Below, in pieces: positions 16,765-23,629 of a stretch of 24,113 nt of DNA. The notes beneath the pieces were generated by a model. The model worked only from the letters and a program-made list of their open reading frames with translations. It was not told the origin of the DNA and did not search any database. Numbering within the stretch: position 1 is the first letter of the stretch; the number at the start of each line of letters is the position of its first letter. Both the position numbers and the translations under genes were made by a program. This DNA comes from SZUA-229 sp041589175 (GTDB lineage Bacteria > Pseudomonadota > Gammaproteobacteria > SZUA-229): positions 1 to 24,113 of the forward strand of contig JBFHWF010000031.1 of NCBI GenBank assembly GCA_041589175.1, read 5' to 3'.

Positions 16765-17588
16765 GTATTTATGCCATTGGTGATGTACAGGGATGCTATA
16801 CACAACTCAAACAACTCATCGATAAAATCGGTTTCAGGTCAGACTGTGACAAGCTCTGGTTTGCTGGCGATATTGTTAATCGCGGACCAGATTCATTAAA
16901 GACCGTACGCTTTATAAAATCCCTTGAAGATAATGCAGTAACGGTACTCGGTAATCACGATTTACACCTGTTAGCTGTCGCCAATGGCCGAGGCAAACAA
17001 AACAAAAAGGATACCTTCAAGGATATCCTGACAGCCAGTGACTCAGATGTATTACTTGACTGGCTATCTCACCGCCCTTTAATGCATTATAAGAAGAAAT
17101 ATAACGTCTGCCTTGTACATGCAGGTATACATCCCGCATGGAACACCAAACTGGCCCTGTCCAGTGCTGCTGAAGTAGAGAGTATTTTACAGGGCCCCAG
17201 GGCACATGAGTTTTTTCAGCATATGTATGGTGATAAACCTGGTAAGTGGTCAAGCAATCTGGCCGGTTGGGACAGGCTACGTTTTATCACAAATGTTTTC
17301 ACACGCATGCGTTACATTAATGAGAGTCATAAACTTTGCCTGAAATATAAAGGGTCCCCTGGAAAACAACCTGAAGGTATTCGCCCCTGGTTTGAGTTTG
17401 AAAGGGCAAGCATCGACCTTAAGATTGTATTTGGACACTGGTCAACCCTGAAAGACCCTCAACTGGATAATCTATACCCTCTCGACACAGGGTGTTTGTG
17501 GGGCGGCAAACTCAGCGCCCTGAAAATTAATCACAAAATGAAAAAGCACGTGCGCATAAAATGCCCACAGACTCGTGCTATCGATTAA
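16761..17588 (+). CDS. apaH: Bis(5'-nucleosyl)-tetraphosphatase (symmetrical) ApaH
   Basis: ApaH hydrolyses Ap4A to two ADP; in E. coli it also removes Np4 caps from RNA. The 276-residue metallophosphoesterase has YAIGDVQGCYTQL (metal Asp), FAGDIVNRGPDS, VLGNHDLHLLA and a later LVHAGIHPAW; the GHW...DTGCLWGG end is typical. The frame continues upstream to 16725, but the ATG at 16761, overlapping the methyltransferase stop, gives the normal start (MSIYAIGDVQG). It ends 4 bases from the convergent folA stop. Confidence 0.95.
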   Translation: MSIYAIGDVQGCYTQLKQLIDKIGFRSDCDKLWFAGDIVNRGPDSLKTVRFIKSLEDNAVTVLGNHDLHLLAVANGRGKQNKKDTFKDILTASDSDVLLDWLSHRPLMHYKKKYNVCLVHAGIHPAWNTKLALSSAAEVESILQGPRAHEFFQHMYGDKPGKWSSNLAGWDRLRFITNVFTRMRYINESHKLCLKYKGSPGKQPEGIRPWFEFERASIDLKIVFGHWSTLKDPQLDNLYPLDTGCLWGGKLSALKINHKMKKHVRIKCPQTRAID

Positions 17589-17592
17589 CCTG

Positions 17593-18090
17593 CTATGATT
17601 TTCGCTCATAGTGGACAATCCTGAACCCATAATTATTTTGTTCATCGGCTGCATGCGCCTCCTCTTTCGTAATTGTCCAGTCGGACGCATCGAAAGCCGG
17701 AAACCATGCATCACCCTCGCATTCAGCATCAACATGGGTTAGATACATCCGCTGGCAATGTGCCAGCATCTGTTCATAAAAATTTGCACCACCAATTATC
17801 ATTATTTCATTACAACCGGGTGCGTGCTTTATAGCCAGCTCTAGTGCAGAATCAATACTGTCTGCCGCCTCTATCCCATCTGCTTTAAAATTATGACGTG
17901 ATACAACAATGTTCAGGCGCCCTGGTAACGGCCTGCCAATCGACTCATAGGTCTTACGCCCCATTATCACGGGCTTACCCATGGTAACTTCCTTGAAATG
18001 CCTGAAGTCAGCAGGTAGATGCCAGGGCAGTGTATTACCTGAACCGATCAGGCGATTTTTGTCCATGGCTGCAATCAGGCTAATAATCAT
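17593..18090 (-). CDS. folA: Dihydrofolate reductase
   Basis: FolA reduces dihydrofolate to tetrahydrofolate with NADPH. The 165-residue protein shows AMDKNRLIGSGNTLPWHLPADF, with the active-site Asp in PADF, then VIMGRKTYESIGRPLPGRLNIVVSR and IMIIGGANFYEQ (the GG nucleotide loop). The length is typical of chromosomal enzymes. It runs tail-to-tail with apaH, whereas E. coli folA lies near apaH in the same general neighbourhood, so the linkage is conserved. Upstream is AAGAGATAG, a weak ribosome-binding site. Confidence 0.95.
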   Translation of the reverse strand: MIISLIAAMDKNRLIGSGNTLPWHLPADFRHFKEVTMGKPVIMGRKTYESIGRPLPGRLNIVVSRHNFKADGIEAADSIDSALELAIKHAPGCNEIMIIGGANFYEQMLAHCQRMYLTHVDAECEGDAWFPAFDASDWTITKEEAHAADEQNNYGFRIVHYERKS

Positions 18091-18255
18091 TACTATCTCT
18101 TTGTGGTCACGGGAAGCCAGCGTCTATACTCCGCTGATACAATAAACCAGGCATAATAACCCTGGCACGTAGTCGTTATAGTTTATTATATCGCTCCATG
18201 GCGATCAAAAACCACATCTCTGTCAGAGAACAATCACAAGCAAACACACTCTCTC

Positions 18256-18273
18256 GCCATGTGGCAACATGGC
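18256..18273. repeat. Perfect 7-base inverted repeat with a 4-base loop
   Basis: GCCATGT (18256-18262), loop GGCA, ACATGGC (18267-18273), about 170 bases upstream of the folA start. It could be a hairpin in a leader or small RNA, or an operator; no T-run follows. Confidence 0.4.
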
Positions 18274-18737
18274 CAGGATTACATTAGTCACTGCGCAGAA
18301 AGGCAAAATGCGAAATTTTCTGGAATTAATACTGACGACTATTACTAAGGTCGTGGGGATTATTGCTGGAAACTTTTACAACACCATGCACCTCTAGCTG
18401 ATGCCTGACACATGGTGACTCATGTCTCGGCTTTTATGAAAATACGATTCACACAGTGTTACCATCAACTCAATACCAGTAATGCTGTCTATTGCTTTTG
18501 TTCGGGAAAGATAAGCCTGGCGGGTGGATTCACGAGTGTTTCCGCTTCAGGGATTGTTTCGGCCAAGATCAGCAACGAAACGCTACAAAGACTTTTTATT
18601 CCCCCGTTCAATCAGCTTAAACGAGGACATCTCTGTGGCCACTACGGGACGCTCTGTTAATATCCTGTGATCATTCCTGCTCATAGTACATGGTCACGAT
18701 CATTATCGAAGTTAATCAAAGCAAGAATTCATCAACA

Positions 18738-18757
18738 CCCTGCTAATTAAAGCAGGG
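18738..18757 (-). terminator. Hairpin after the bicA-like gene, possible weak terminator
   Basis: CCCTGCT (18738-18744) and AGCAGGG (18751-18757) form a perfect 7-base stem around AATTAA, 18 bases beyond the stop on the - strand. The sequence after it on that strand (TGTTGATG) is a poor U-tract, so termination may need a factor. Confidence 0.45.
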
Positions 18758-18774
18758 CTCTTATCGATTCAATA

Positions 18775-20421
18775 TTAATGACTCGCCTTAACTGCTGCCT
18801 TGATAGCCTCAGTTCTGTCTTCATAAATATTTTCAGGTGGAATACGTTGTAATATTCCAAGCTTTGCGAGGCGATTCATTGGCTGACCCTCACCACATAC
18901 AAGATAAACACTTCTCCCCGCATTTAACATATCGAGAATTGCTTCTTCAAGGGACAGTGAGGCAGAAACACCGAGATGATTTACATTCGACATATCAACC
19001 ACCAGTATATTACGACCTTCTACCTGTGAGTTCTTACGACTAATCGCCCTTGAAGTACCAAAGATCATGGTACCCCTGAGATGGAACAGGATGACATGCT
19101 TCTCCGCGGCTCGTAGCATATTCTTTTCATCTTCTGTCAGGTCAAGATCGGTATTATCCGGGTCTTTCACCACCTTTACATCGTCTGCCTGTAATTCAGA
19201 CAGGCGAGTGACCGTCATAATATTCGCAACAAACAGACCAATACCCACAGCGGCAATCAGGTCAACGAAAACAGTCAGCAATATTACCCCGTAGGTAACC
19301 ATGGCTCCTTTCGGTGAAATAATATGTGCGCGTCGAAGGAATCCCCAGTCGATAATATCGAAACCCACTTTTATCGCGATACCCGCAAGTACAGCCAGTG
19401 GAATAATAGACGTAAGATCCGCCGCCCAGAGCACAACAACCAGCAGAATACCCGCCCTCACCAGCCCTGAAAATGCTGTGCGCGCACCCGCCTGGATACT
19501 AACAACCGTACCCATGGTAGCACCTGCACCGGGCAGGCCGCCAAAAAAGCCAGACATTACATTACCAATGCCCTGACCAATCAGTTCCTTATCAGAGTTA
19601 TGCTGCTGACGCGTCAGGCTATCGGCTATTACCGAGGTAAGTAATGCATCGATACAACCCAGCATGCCCAGCACGATTGCATCTAGAAACATCAGTTGCC
19701 ATTGTTCCGCACTGAACATCGGCATACGTAATTCGGGTAATCCTGTTGGAATTTCACCGATGCGCCTGATTTCTTCGGAGCTTAAAAACATAACCGAAAT
19801 CAGAGTACATAATATCAAGGCAAATAACTGTGGGGGTATATAGCGTTTGATTGCTTTCGGCAGCAGGAATAGTATGACCAGGGTGACAACCGCGAGCAGC
19901 GTTTCATTCGTATTTATGCCACTTATTAGCTCTGGCACATTTTCCAGCACTCCCAGAACCCCTCCACCTGGAGTTGCCTGCCCTAGCATAGGCGCGAACT
20001 GAAGTATTATCAGTATGATACCAATGCCCGACATAAAGCCCGATACCACGGTATAAGGCATCAGAGTGACAAACTTGCCGAGTTTAAGAATACCAAACAG
20101 TATCTGGAACATGCCCGCCATGATAACCACGGTAAATGCCATGGCCATGCCATTGACCGGATCAGATGCTATGAGCTTCGCAATCACCGCAGTAAAGACA
20201 ACGGTCATAGGCCCCGTCGGTTCAGAAATTAATGTCGGAGAGCCGCCAAAAAGAGCCGCAAATAATCCGACAAGTATTGCGCCATATAAGCCTGCTTCTG
20301 CTCCAGCACCCGATGCAACACCAAAGGCGAGCGCCATGGGTAAGGCAATGACAGCTGCTGTTACTCCACCGAAAATATCACCACGAGGGTTATTTAAATT
20401 GAACTCGTTAAACACTTGCAT
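18775..20421 (-). CDS. bicA: SulP-family bicarbonate transporter, BicA-like
   Basis: This is a 548-residue inner-membrane transporter with about 10-14 helices and a C-terminal cytoplasmic STAS domain (about residues 435-545). From memory it matches cyanobacterial BicA, a Na+-dependent HCO3- importer, over its whole length: RGDIFGGVTAAVIALPMALA, GSPTLISEPTGPMTVV, LGMLGCIDALLTSVIADSLT, NSDKELIGQG, GAGATMGTVV and VDIIDWGFLRRAH-like segments. The CIDALLT and GAGATMGT segments contain the Asp, Thr and Ala/Gly residues implicated in Na+ binding in BicA. In the STAS domain the usual phosphorylatable site is replaced by HLGVSAS, as in BicA. It lies 113 bases behind a CbbR-like regulator, downstream of carboxysome genes, which supports bicarbonate and not sulfate as substrate. 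A GGAGG lies 10 bases before the ATG. Confidence 0.82.
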   Translation of the reverse strand: MQVFNEFNLNNPRGDIFGGVTAAVIALPMALAFGVASGAGAEAGLYGAILVGLFAALFGGSPTLISEPTGPMTVVFTAVIAKLIASDPVNGMAMAFTVVIMAGMFQILFGILKLGKFVTLMPYTVVSGFMSGIGIILIILQFAPMLGQATPGGGVLGVLENVPELISGINTNETLLAVVTLVILFLLPKAIKRYIPPQLFALILCTLISVMFLSSEEIRRIGEIPTGLPELRMPMFSAEQWQLMFLDAIVLGMLGCIDALLTSVIADSLTRQQHNSDKELIGQGIGNVMSGFFGGLPGAGATMGTVVSIQAGARTAFSGLVRAGILLVVVLWAADLTSIIPLAVLAGIAIKVGFDIIDWGFLRRAHIISPKGAMVTYGVILLTVFVDLIAAVGIGLFVANIMTVTRLSELQADDVKVVKDPDNTDLDLTEDEKNMLRAAEKHVILFHLRGTMIFGTSRAISRKNSQVEGRNILVVDMSNVNHLGVSASLSLEEAILDMLNAGRSVYLVCGEGQPMNRLAKLGILQRIPPENIYEDRTEAIKAAVKASH

Positions 20422-20534
20422 GCTACAGTAGCCTCCGCATTTGTCTTTGCACCGATTTCAACTGTATTCCCTGTTAACTATTAGCTGATTAAACAGATAC
20501 TAATTTGAGATAGTCACAGGCAACGTATTGTTGT
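20422..20534 (-). promoter_or_regulatory. 113-base interval between cbbR-like and bicA-like genes, likely regulated promoter region
   Basis: On the - strand the interval contains TTGCCT-15-TAGTAT as a weak promoter match and TTAA-N11-TTAA (20473-20491 region), an AT-rich near-dyad resembling sites of LysR-type regulators. A strong terminator after the regulator gene is absent, so read-through into bicA is also possible. Confidence 0.35.
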
Positions 20535-21617
20535 TTAACTACGTTTTGTAGTTTTCTTTCTTGCCTTTTTTTTCACTTCTTTCTTGTTATTAGTAGCAGT
20601 GCTCTGCTTTGTTTCATTAAATATATCTTTGAGTTTAGGCCACATATTCTGCATATACTCAAGAATATTTGGCTCATAGTCGACTGCAAAATCCAGAAAC
20701 GTCTGCGCTACCAGGGACAACTCCTTACCCCTGGGATAAACAAGATACCAGTTTCGTAATATCGGAAAGCCTTCGACATCAAGGATGGCAACCGGGCCAT
20801 CTGCACCCTCCAGGGCAATCGTATGCAGAGACAGTACAGACAGCCCCAGCCCACCGACGATGGCATGCTTAATAGCCTCATTACTACCCAGCTCCATCCT
20901 GACCTTGGGTCTCAGGCCCTTATCATCAAACATCCTGAGAGTTGCATCCCTTATTCCGGAACCAGGTTCGCGTAATATAAACGGATATTCGGCAATTTCC
21001 TCGAGACTGATATTCTTCTTACCGACCAGAGGGTGATTCCGCGGCGCCAGCATCACTAGCGGGTTAGGAGCACAGGGAAATGACTCGATCTTAAGCTCAC
21101 CTTTTGGTGCCTGCCCCATAATGTACAGGTCATCCTCATTGGCAAGCATTCGGTTAATAATATTTTCCCGGTTAGTGACTTTAAGACCAAGCTCTATACC
21201 CGGGTACATTCGACTAAACTCGCCAAGCATTTCAGGGGCCAGATATTTCGCTGTACTGATGACTGCCATTCTCAGACGGCCCCGCTTCAGGCCTTTAAGG
21301 TCGGAAATTTTCATCTCCAGATTTGCCAGTGTCTCGAACATATTCCGGCACGCCTGGTACAGTTCTGAGCCAGCTTCGGTGGGCTCGACATTTCGCCCTA
21401 CGTGCTCAAATAATGCAACACCCATCGCATCAGTGAGCTTACGAATTTGCATGGAAACAGTGGGCTGGGTTAGGTATAACTCTTCGGCTGCCCTTGTGAA
21501 GCTACCGAGTCGATAAATAGCTTCAAAAACCTGTAACTGACGTAAGGTTGCATGCCGTATTAAATATTCGGGCATAGCTGCCGGTGGGGTATAGCTACTA
21601 TCATTTGATGCAGGCAT
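20535..21617 (-). CDS. cbbR: LysR-type regulator, CbbR-like
   Basis: CbbR-type LysR regulators activate Calvin-cycle (and sometimes carboxysome or carbon-uptake) genes in response to metabolites. The 360-residue protein has the winged helix-turn-helix in residues ~20-80 (LRQLQVFEAIYRLGSFTRAAEELYLTQPTVSMQIRKL) and a two-lobed effector domain (~105-310). The LRHATLRQLQVFEA-like start is typical of CbbR. The last ~26 residues form a strongly basic tail (KKEVKKKARKKTTKRS), not expected in the family. The first ATG (MPASNDSS) is used; Met15 (MPEYLIRHATLRQ) is an alternative but lacks a ribosome-binding site. It lies between the cso accessory genes and bicA on the same strand, not divergent from cbbL as is common. 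Confidence 0.82.
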   Translation of the reverse strand: MPASNDSSYTPPAAMPEYLIRHATLRQLQVFEAIYRLGSFTRAAEELYLTQPTVSMQIRKLTDAMGVALFEHVGRNVEPTEAGSELYQACRNMFETLANLEMKISDLKGLKRGRLRMAVISTAKYLAPEMLGEFSRMYPGIELGLKVTNRENIINRMLANEDDLYIMGQAPKGELKIESFPCAPNPLVMLAPRNHPLVGKKNISLEEIAEYPFILREPGSGIRDATLRMFDDKGLRPKVRMELGSNEAIKHAIVGGLGLSVLSLHTIALEGADGPVAILDVEGFPILRNWYLVYPRGKELSLVAQTFLDFAVDYEPNILEYMQNMWPKLKDIFNETKQSTATNNKKEVKKKARKKTTKRS

Positions 21618-21667
21618 GTAATCAACCAGTTCCTTACAGTGAAGGAGGTTTATCTGTTTTTACGTTG

Positions 21668-21695
21668 CTGTACTGTCAGCCTTCACCCTGTACTG
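21668..21695. repeat. Direct repeat CTGTACTG with 20-base period upstream of cbbR
   Basis: CTGTACTG occurs at 21668-21675 and 21688-21695; the match extends to CTGTACTG(T/G)CA. A period of 20 bases is about two helical turns, putting both copies on the same DNA face, 51-78 bases before the cbbR start. This is compatible with a regulator site. Confidence 0.45.
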
Positions 21696-21811
21696 GCATG
21701 AGCAGCAGAAAAATCTATCGCTACGAATGACAGGGATAAGCTGCATTAAGTCATAGGCACTAAATACAGAACAGACATACAGATATATCATAGCAAATTA
21801 TAATTACAACA

Positions 21812-21833
21812 TATATAGGCCATTATCTATATA
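21812..21833. repeat. Perfect AT-rich dyad in the cbbR upstream region
   Basis: TATATAG (21812-21818) and CTATATA (21827-21833) flank the 8-base spacer GCCATTAT. It overlaps promoter-like AT-rich DNA and may be an autoregulatory LysR-type site. Confidence 0.4.
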
Positions 21834-21893
21834 AAGACAATGCAGGAGATCAAATAAAGGTGGATGAGGGAAATTTGAGAGGTGGTGGTAATA

Positions 21894-21911
21894 CCCGGCT
21901 CTTGTGACCGG
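21894..21911 (-). terminator. Short GC hairpin after mcdB, weak terminator candidate
   Basis: CCCGG (21894-21898) and CCGGG (21907-21911) form a 5-base stem with an 8-base loop, about 85 bases beyond the mcdB stop. The following bases on the - strand (TATTACC) contain little U, so this is only a weak candidate for the end of the cso transcript. Confidence 0.25.
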
Positions 21912-21996
21912 GCTTACTCTGTGACAGCGAGCTGCTGATCATTACATCAGTCAGCTTAGCTATCAGGCTAACTATCAATCAATTAATCGGGTTCAA

Positions 21997-22212
21997 TTAA
22001 TCTGGCCAGACACGCTGTGAAGATTGATAGCCATCTGTTGCAGGCTTGCTAGCTTGCTTTGCTGCAGGTTTTTTAGCTGGTTTAGCCGCTTTCTTAGGTG
22101 CCGCTTTGGTTTGAGGCTTTACTTCAGTTGCCTCAGTTTTTGTGCTGCTGTCAGCTTTGGTCATACGCATTGACTCCATTAACTTTTGACGTGTTTTGTC
22201 ATTACTACTCAT
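21997..22212 (-). CDS. mcdB: Alpha-carboxysome positioning protein McdB (short, Lys/Ala-rich)
   Basis: McdB is the carboxysome-bound partner that stimulates McdA and, with it, spaces carboxysomes over the nucleoid. This 71-residue protein has no predicted globular domain. The N-terminus (KTRQKLMESMRMTKAD, residues 6-21) is basic and likely helical. The middle (about 32-62) is a Lys/Ala/Pro repeat of AKPAKKPAAK type. The C-terminus is RVWPD, with Trp69; as I recall, alpha-McdB proteins share an invariant Trp near the C-terminus. The start overlaps the mcdA stop by four bases (ATGA on the - strand), strongly linking the two. Assignment rests on position, disorder and C-terminal motif, not on overall similarity. 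An alternative reading is a histone-H1-like basic protein. Confidence 0.82.
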   Translation of the reverse strand: MSSNDKTRQKLMESMRMTKADSSTKTEATEVKPQTKAAPKKAAKPAKKPAAKQASKPATDGYQSSQRVWPD

Positions 22213-22835
22213 TTTTGTAACACCTCCTCAACGAGCTGCTCTAATTCAGTTACCGCGTCTCTTCCACGGCTCCCCATATCAAATACACTTTTACCTTCAA
22301 GCGCACTGCTTCTATAAATAGCACGCCTGCGTAAAGCGGTACTCGCTACAGGCAGACCAATTTCAGTTAGCGCTTCGCGAACCAGTTTGGACAGCGTTGT
22401 GCGAGGCTCCAGCTGATTAATTACCAGTAGAGCATTTAGATTTGCGTTTGAGTTTCGGGCTTCTCTAACTGCCTCTTCGATATGCACCGTAGCCCATAAA
22501 TCCACAGGTGAAGGCTGAACTGGAACCAGTGCAATATCACTAAAACCCAGTACTGTTGTGGTCTGTACTGCATGCACGGAGGGTGGGCAGTCAATCACAA
22601 CGTACTTGTAATCTTCTAACAGTCCCTTTGCCTGTTCTTCAAGCTGATCGTTTGCAGCTATAACAGGTACTGTATTTTCATTATCCGAAAATGCTCGCCA
22701 TTGTAATGAAGAGCCCTGAGGATCAGCATCGACTACCGCGACTGTAGATTGCCTTGCCAAACATGATGCGAGATTTACCGTTAAGGTTGTTTTACCTGCA
22801 CCACCCTTGTTGCCCACCATCGCAATTAACGGCAT
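22209..22835 (-). CDS. mcdA: ParA/MinD-type ATPase McdA, carboxysome positioning
   Basis: McdA is a ParA-family ATPase that binds the nucleoid as an ATP dimer and is released by McdB on carboxysomes, so that these are evenly distributed. The 208-residue protein has the deviant Walker A KGGAGKTT (residues 10-17; signature Lys10, catalytic Lys15), the A' motif DADPQGSS (Asp36, Asp38) and Walker B VVIDCPP (Asp82). No N-terminal HTH is present, unlike plasmid ParA proteins with one. The ribosome-binding site AGGA lies 8 bases upstream. It is placed between the Rubisco factor acRAF (11-base gap) and mcdB (overlap), the usual surroundings of alpha-McdA; a plasmid-partition role is therefore unlikely. 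Confidence 0.92.
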   Translation of the reverse strand: MPLIAMVGNKGGAGKTTLTVNLASCLARQSTVAVVDADPQGSSLQWRAFSDNENTVPVIAANDQLEEQAKGLLEDYKYVVIDCPPSVHAVQTTTVLGFSDIALVPVQPSPVDLWATVHIEEAVREARNSNANLNALLVINQLEPRTTLSKLVREALTEIGLPVASTALRRRAIYRSSALEGKSVFDMGSRGRDAVTELEQLVEEVLQK

Positions 22836-22846
22836 GCTATGATTCC

Positions 22847-23107
22847 TCAGTGAGTTTTGTTACCAGCCAGCTCATCGAGCTGTTCTGCAAAGCGATGCTT
22901 GGCAGGATCAAGTTCATCCTGGCCTTCATCAGCATGTATCGTGATATTAACATAGTCACGACCAAAACCCATATCTGGATAGTATCCTTCTTTTTCGGAA
23001 AGGTCGGCAGCAAGATCCAGAAAATCACGAAGCTTTTCGTAATCCTCAAACTGATACTGCTTTTCCAGGCGAGCAGGACGCTTACGCTCTTTCCACTCTG
23101 CGCTCAT
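22847..23107 (-). CDS. Pterin-dehydratase-like Rubisco assembly factor acRAF
   Basis: The 86-residue protein has the pterin-4a-carbinolamine dehydratase (PCD) fold: YQFEDYEKLRDFLDLAADLSEKEGYYPDMGFGRDYVNITIHAD is the helix-strand core. True PCD enzymes have a His-His-Pro motif in the active site; here the corresponding segment is YYPDM, so dehydratase activity is unlikely. PCD-like proteins without this motif in cso operons are known as acRAF, an assembly factor of form IA Rubisco. It follows the bacterioferritin-like gene by 12 bases and has a good ribosome-binding site (GGGAG), so it is part of the cso operon. Confidence 0.87.
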   Translation of the reverse strand: MSAEWKERKRPARLEKQYQFEDYEKLRDFLDLAADLSEKEGYYPDMGFGRDYVNITIHADEGQDELDPAKHRFAEQLDELAGNKTH

Positions 23108-23119
23108 GCCTTTCTCCCA

Positions 23120-23602
23120 CTAGAAGGTATTACTTCTTTGATTTGATGTTGCTTGTTGCTGGGGCTGCTGTAATTGCTGTATCCACTGGATAAGATCCGC
23201 AGAATGCGTCTGCTCTTCTTGAAGTAAACCTTCGAAGAACATTCGGCTATCGTGATCACCCGAGCGAGCACAATGATTAACAGCCTGCTGATATAGCCCT
23301 ACTAGTTCGTTCTCAAATTTGAGATCGATCTGAAGCAGTTCCATAAGGTTCTGACCCAGCTGTACCGGACGCAATTGAGATGCATTCGGCGCCACACCTA
23401 GTGCTAACATACGACTGATGATACGGTCTGCATGCCCCATTTCTTCTTTCGCTTCATCGCTAAATTTCCTGGCCACCTCAGACAGCCCCCAGGCTTCGAC
23501 GAGTCGAGCCTGAGTACTGTAAAGCTGGACCGCGGAGAGCTCTAGACTCAGGGCCCTGCCGAGGTAACCAAGAACAAGCAGATCAGCTTTAGCGGACAGC
23601 AT
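23120..23602 (-). CDS. Bacterioferritin-like protein of the cso operon
   Basis: This 160-residue four-helix protein of the ferritin/bacterioferritin family has all expected di-iron ligands: Glu21, Glu54, His57, Glu97 and the ExxH pair Glu130/His133. Met55 corresponds to the haem-ligating Met52 of E. coli Bfr, so haem binding between subunits is possible. The C-terminus (~140-160) is Gln-rich (QQLQQPQQQATSNQ), which is unusual. Bacterioferritin-like genes are regular members of proteobacterial cso operons, but their role there is not settled; iron storage, redox protection or shell association are all open. It starts 27 bases after the csoS1 stop, with only a poor ribosome-binding site. Confidence 0.86.
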   Translation of the reverse strand: MLSAKADLLVLGYLGRALSLELSAVQLYSTQARLVEAWGLSEVARKFSDEAKEEMGHADRIISRMLALGVAPNASQLRPVQLGQNLMELLQIDLKFENELVGLYQQAVNHCARSGDHDSRMFFEGLLQEEQTHSADLIQWIQQLQQPQQQATSNQRSNTF

Positions 23603-23629
23603 AACGTCTAATCAGTTTCAAACTACTGT

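Larger units (their letters stand above)
18091..18774. other. 684-base stretch without a convincing gene between folA and the bicA-like gene
   Basis: This region separates the conserved housekeeping block from the carboxysome-associated genes. An 82-codon frame on the + strand (18412-18660) has no recognisable family, an unusual composition and no clear ribosome-binding site, so it is not called. Visible structures are GCCATGT-GGCA-ACATGGC (18256-18273), CACCATG (18382-18388) with CATGGTG (18411-18417), and the hairpin at 18738-18757. The folA promoter must lie at the left end. No tRNA or known small RNA was recognised. Confidence 0.6.
21618..21996. promoter_or_regulatory. 379-base gap upstream of cbbR with repeats and AT-rich promoter-like DNA
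   Basis: No gene was found here. Features: a direct repeat CTGTACTG at 21668-21675 and 21688-21695 (20-base period); an AT-rich zone (about 21778-21838) with a perfect - strand TATAAT at 21797-21802 and a TTGTCT near 21835-21840; a dyad at 21812-21833; a GC hairpin at 21894-21911; and a 10-base direct repeat TCAATTAATC (21979-21988 and 21993-22002) at the mcdB stop. The gap most likely holds the end of the cso transcript and the cbbR promoter. Confidence 0.55.

Noticed and set aside
17593..17611. Inverted repeat CTATGA/TCATAG at the folA end as a shared terminator for apaH and folA
   Set aside because: The stem is short and AT-rich, lies inside folA coding sequence and has no T-run on either strand.
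18412..18660. 82-codon + strand frame in the folA-bicA gap
   Set aside because: No ribosome-binding site, no similarity recognised and a composition unlike the neighbouring genes; kept only as part of the gap description.
22020..22120. Low-complexity Lys/Ala codons in mcdB as a DNA tandem repeat
   Set aside because: The similarity comes from the protein composition; codons vary between units and no exact repeat period is maintained.
22209..22835. ParA-type gene as a sign of a plasmid or integrated element
   Set aside because: No ParB, parS or replication gene is near; the surrounding acRAF, CsoS1 and McdB-like genes identify it as carboxysomal McdA.
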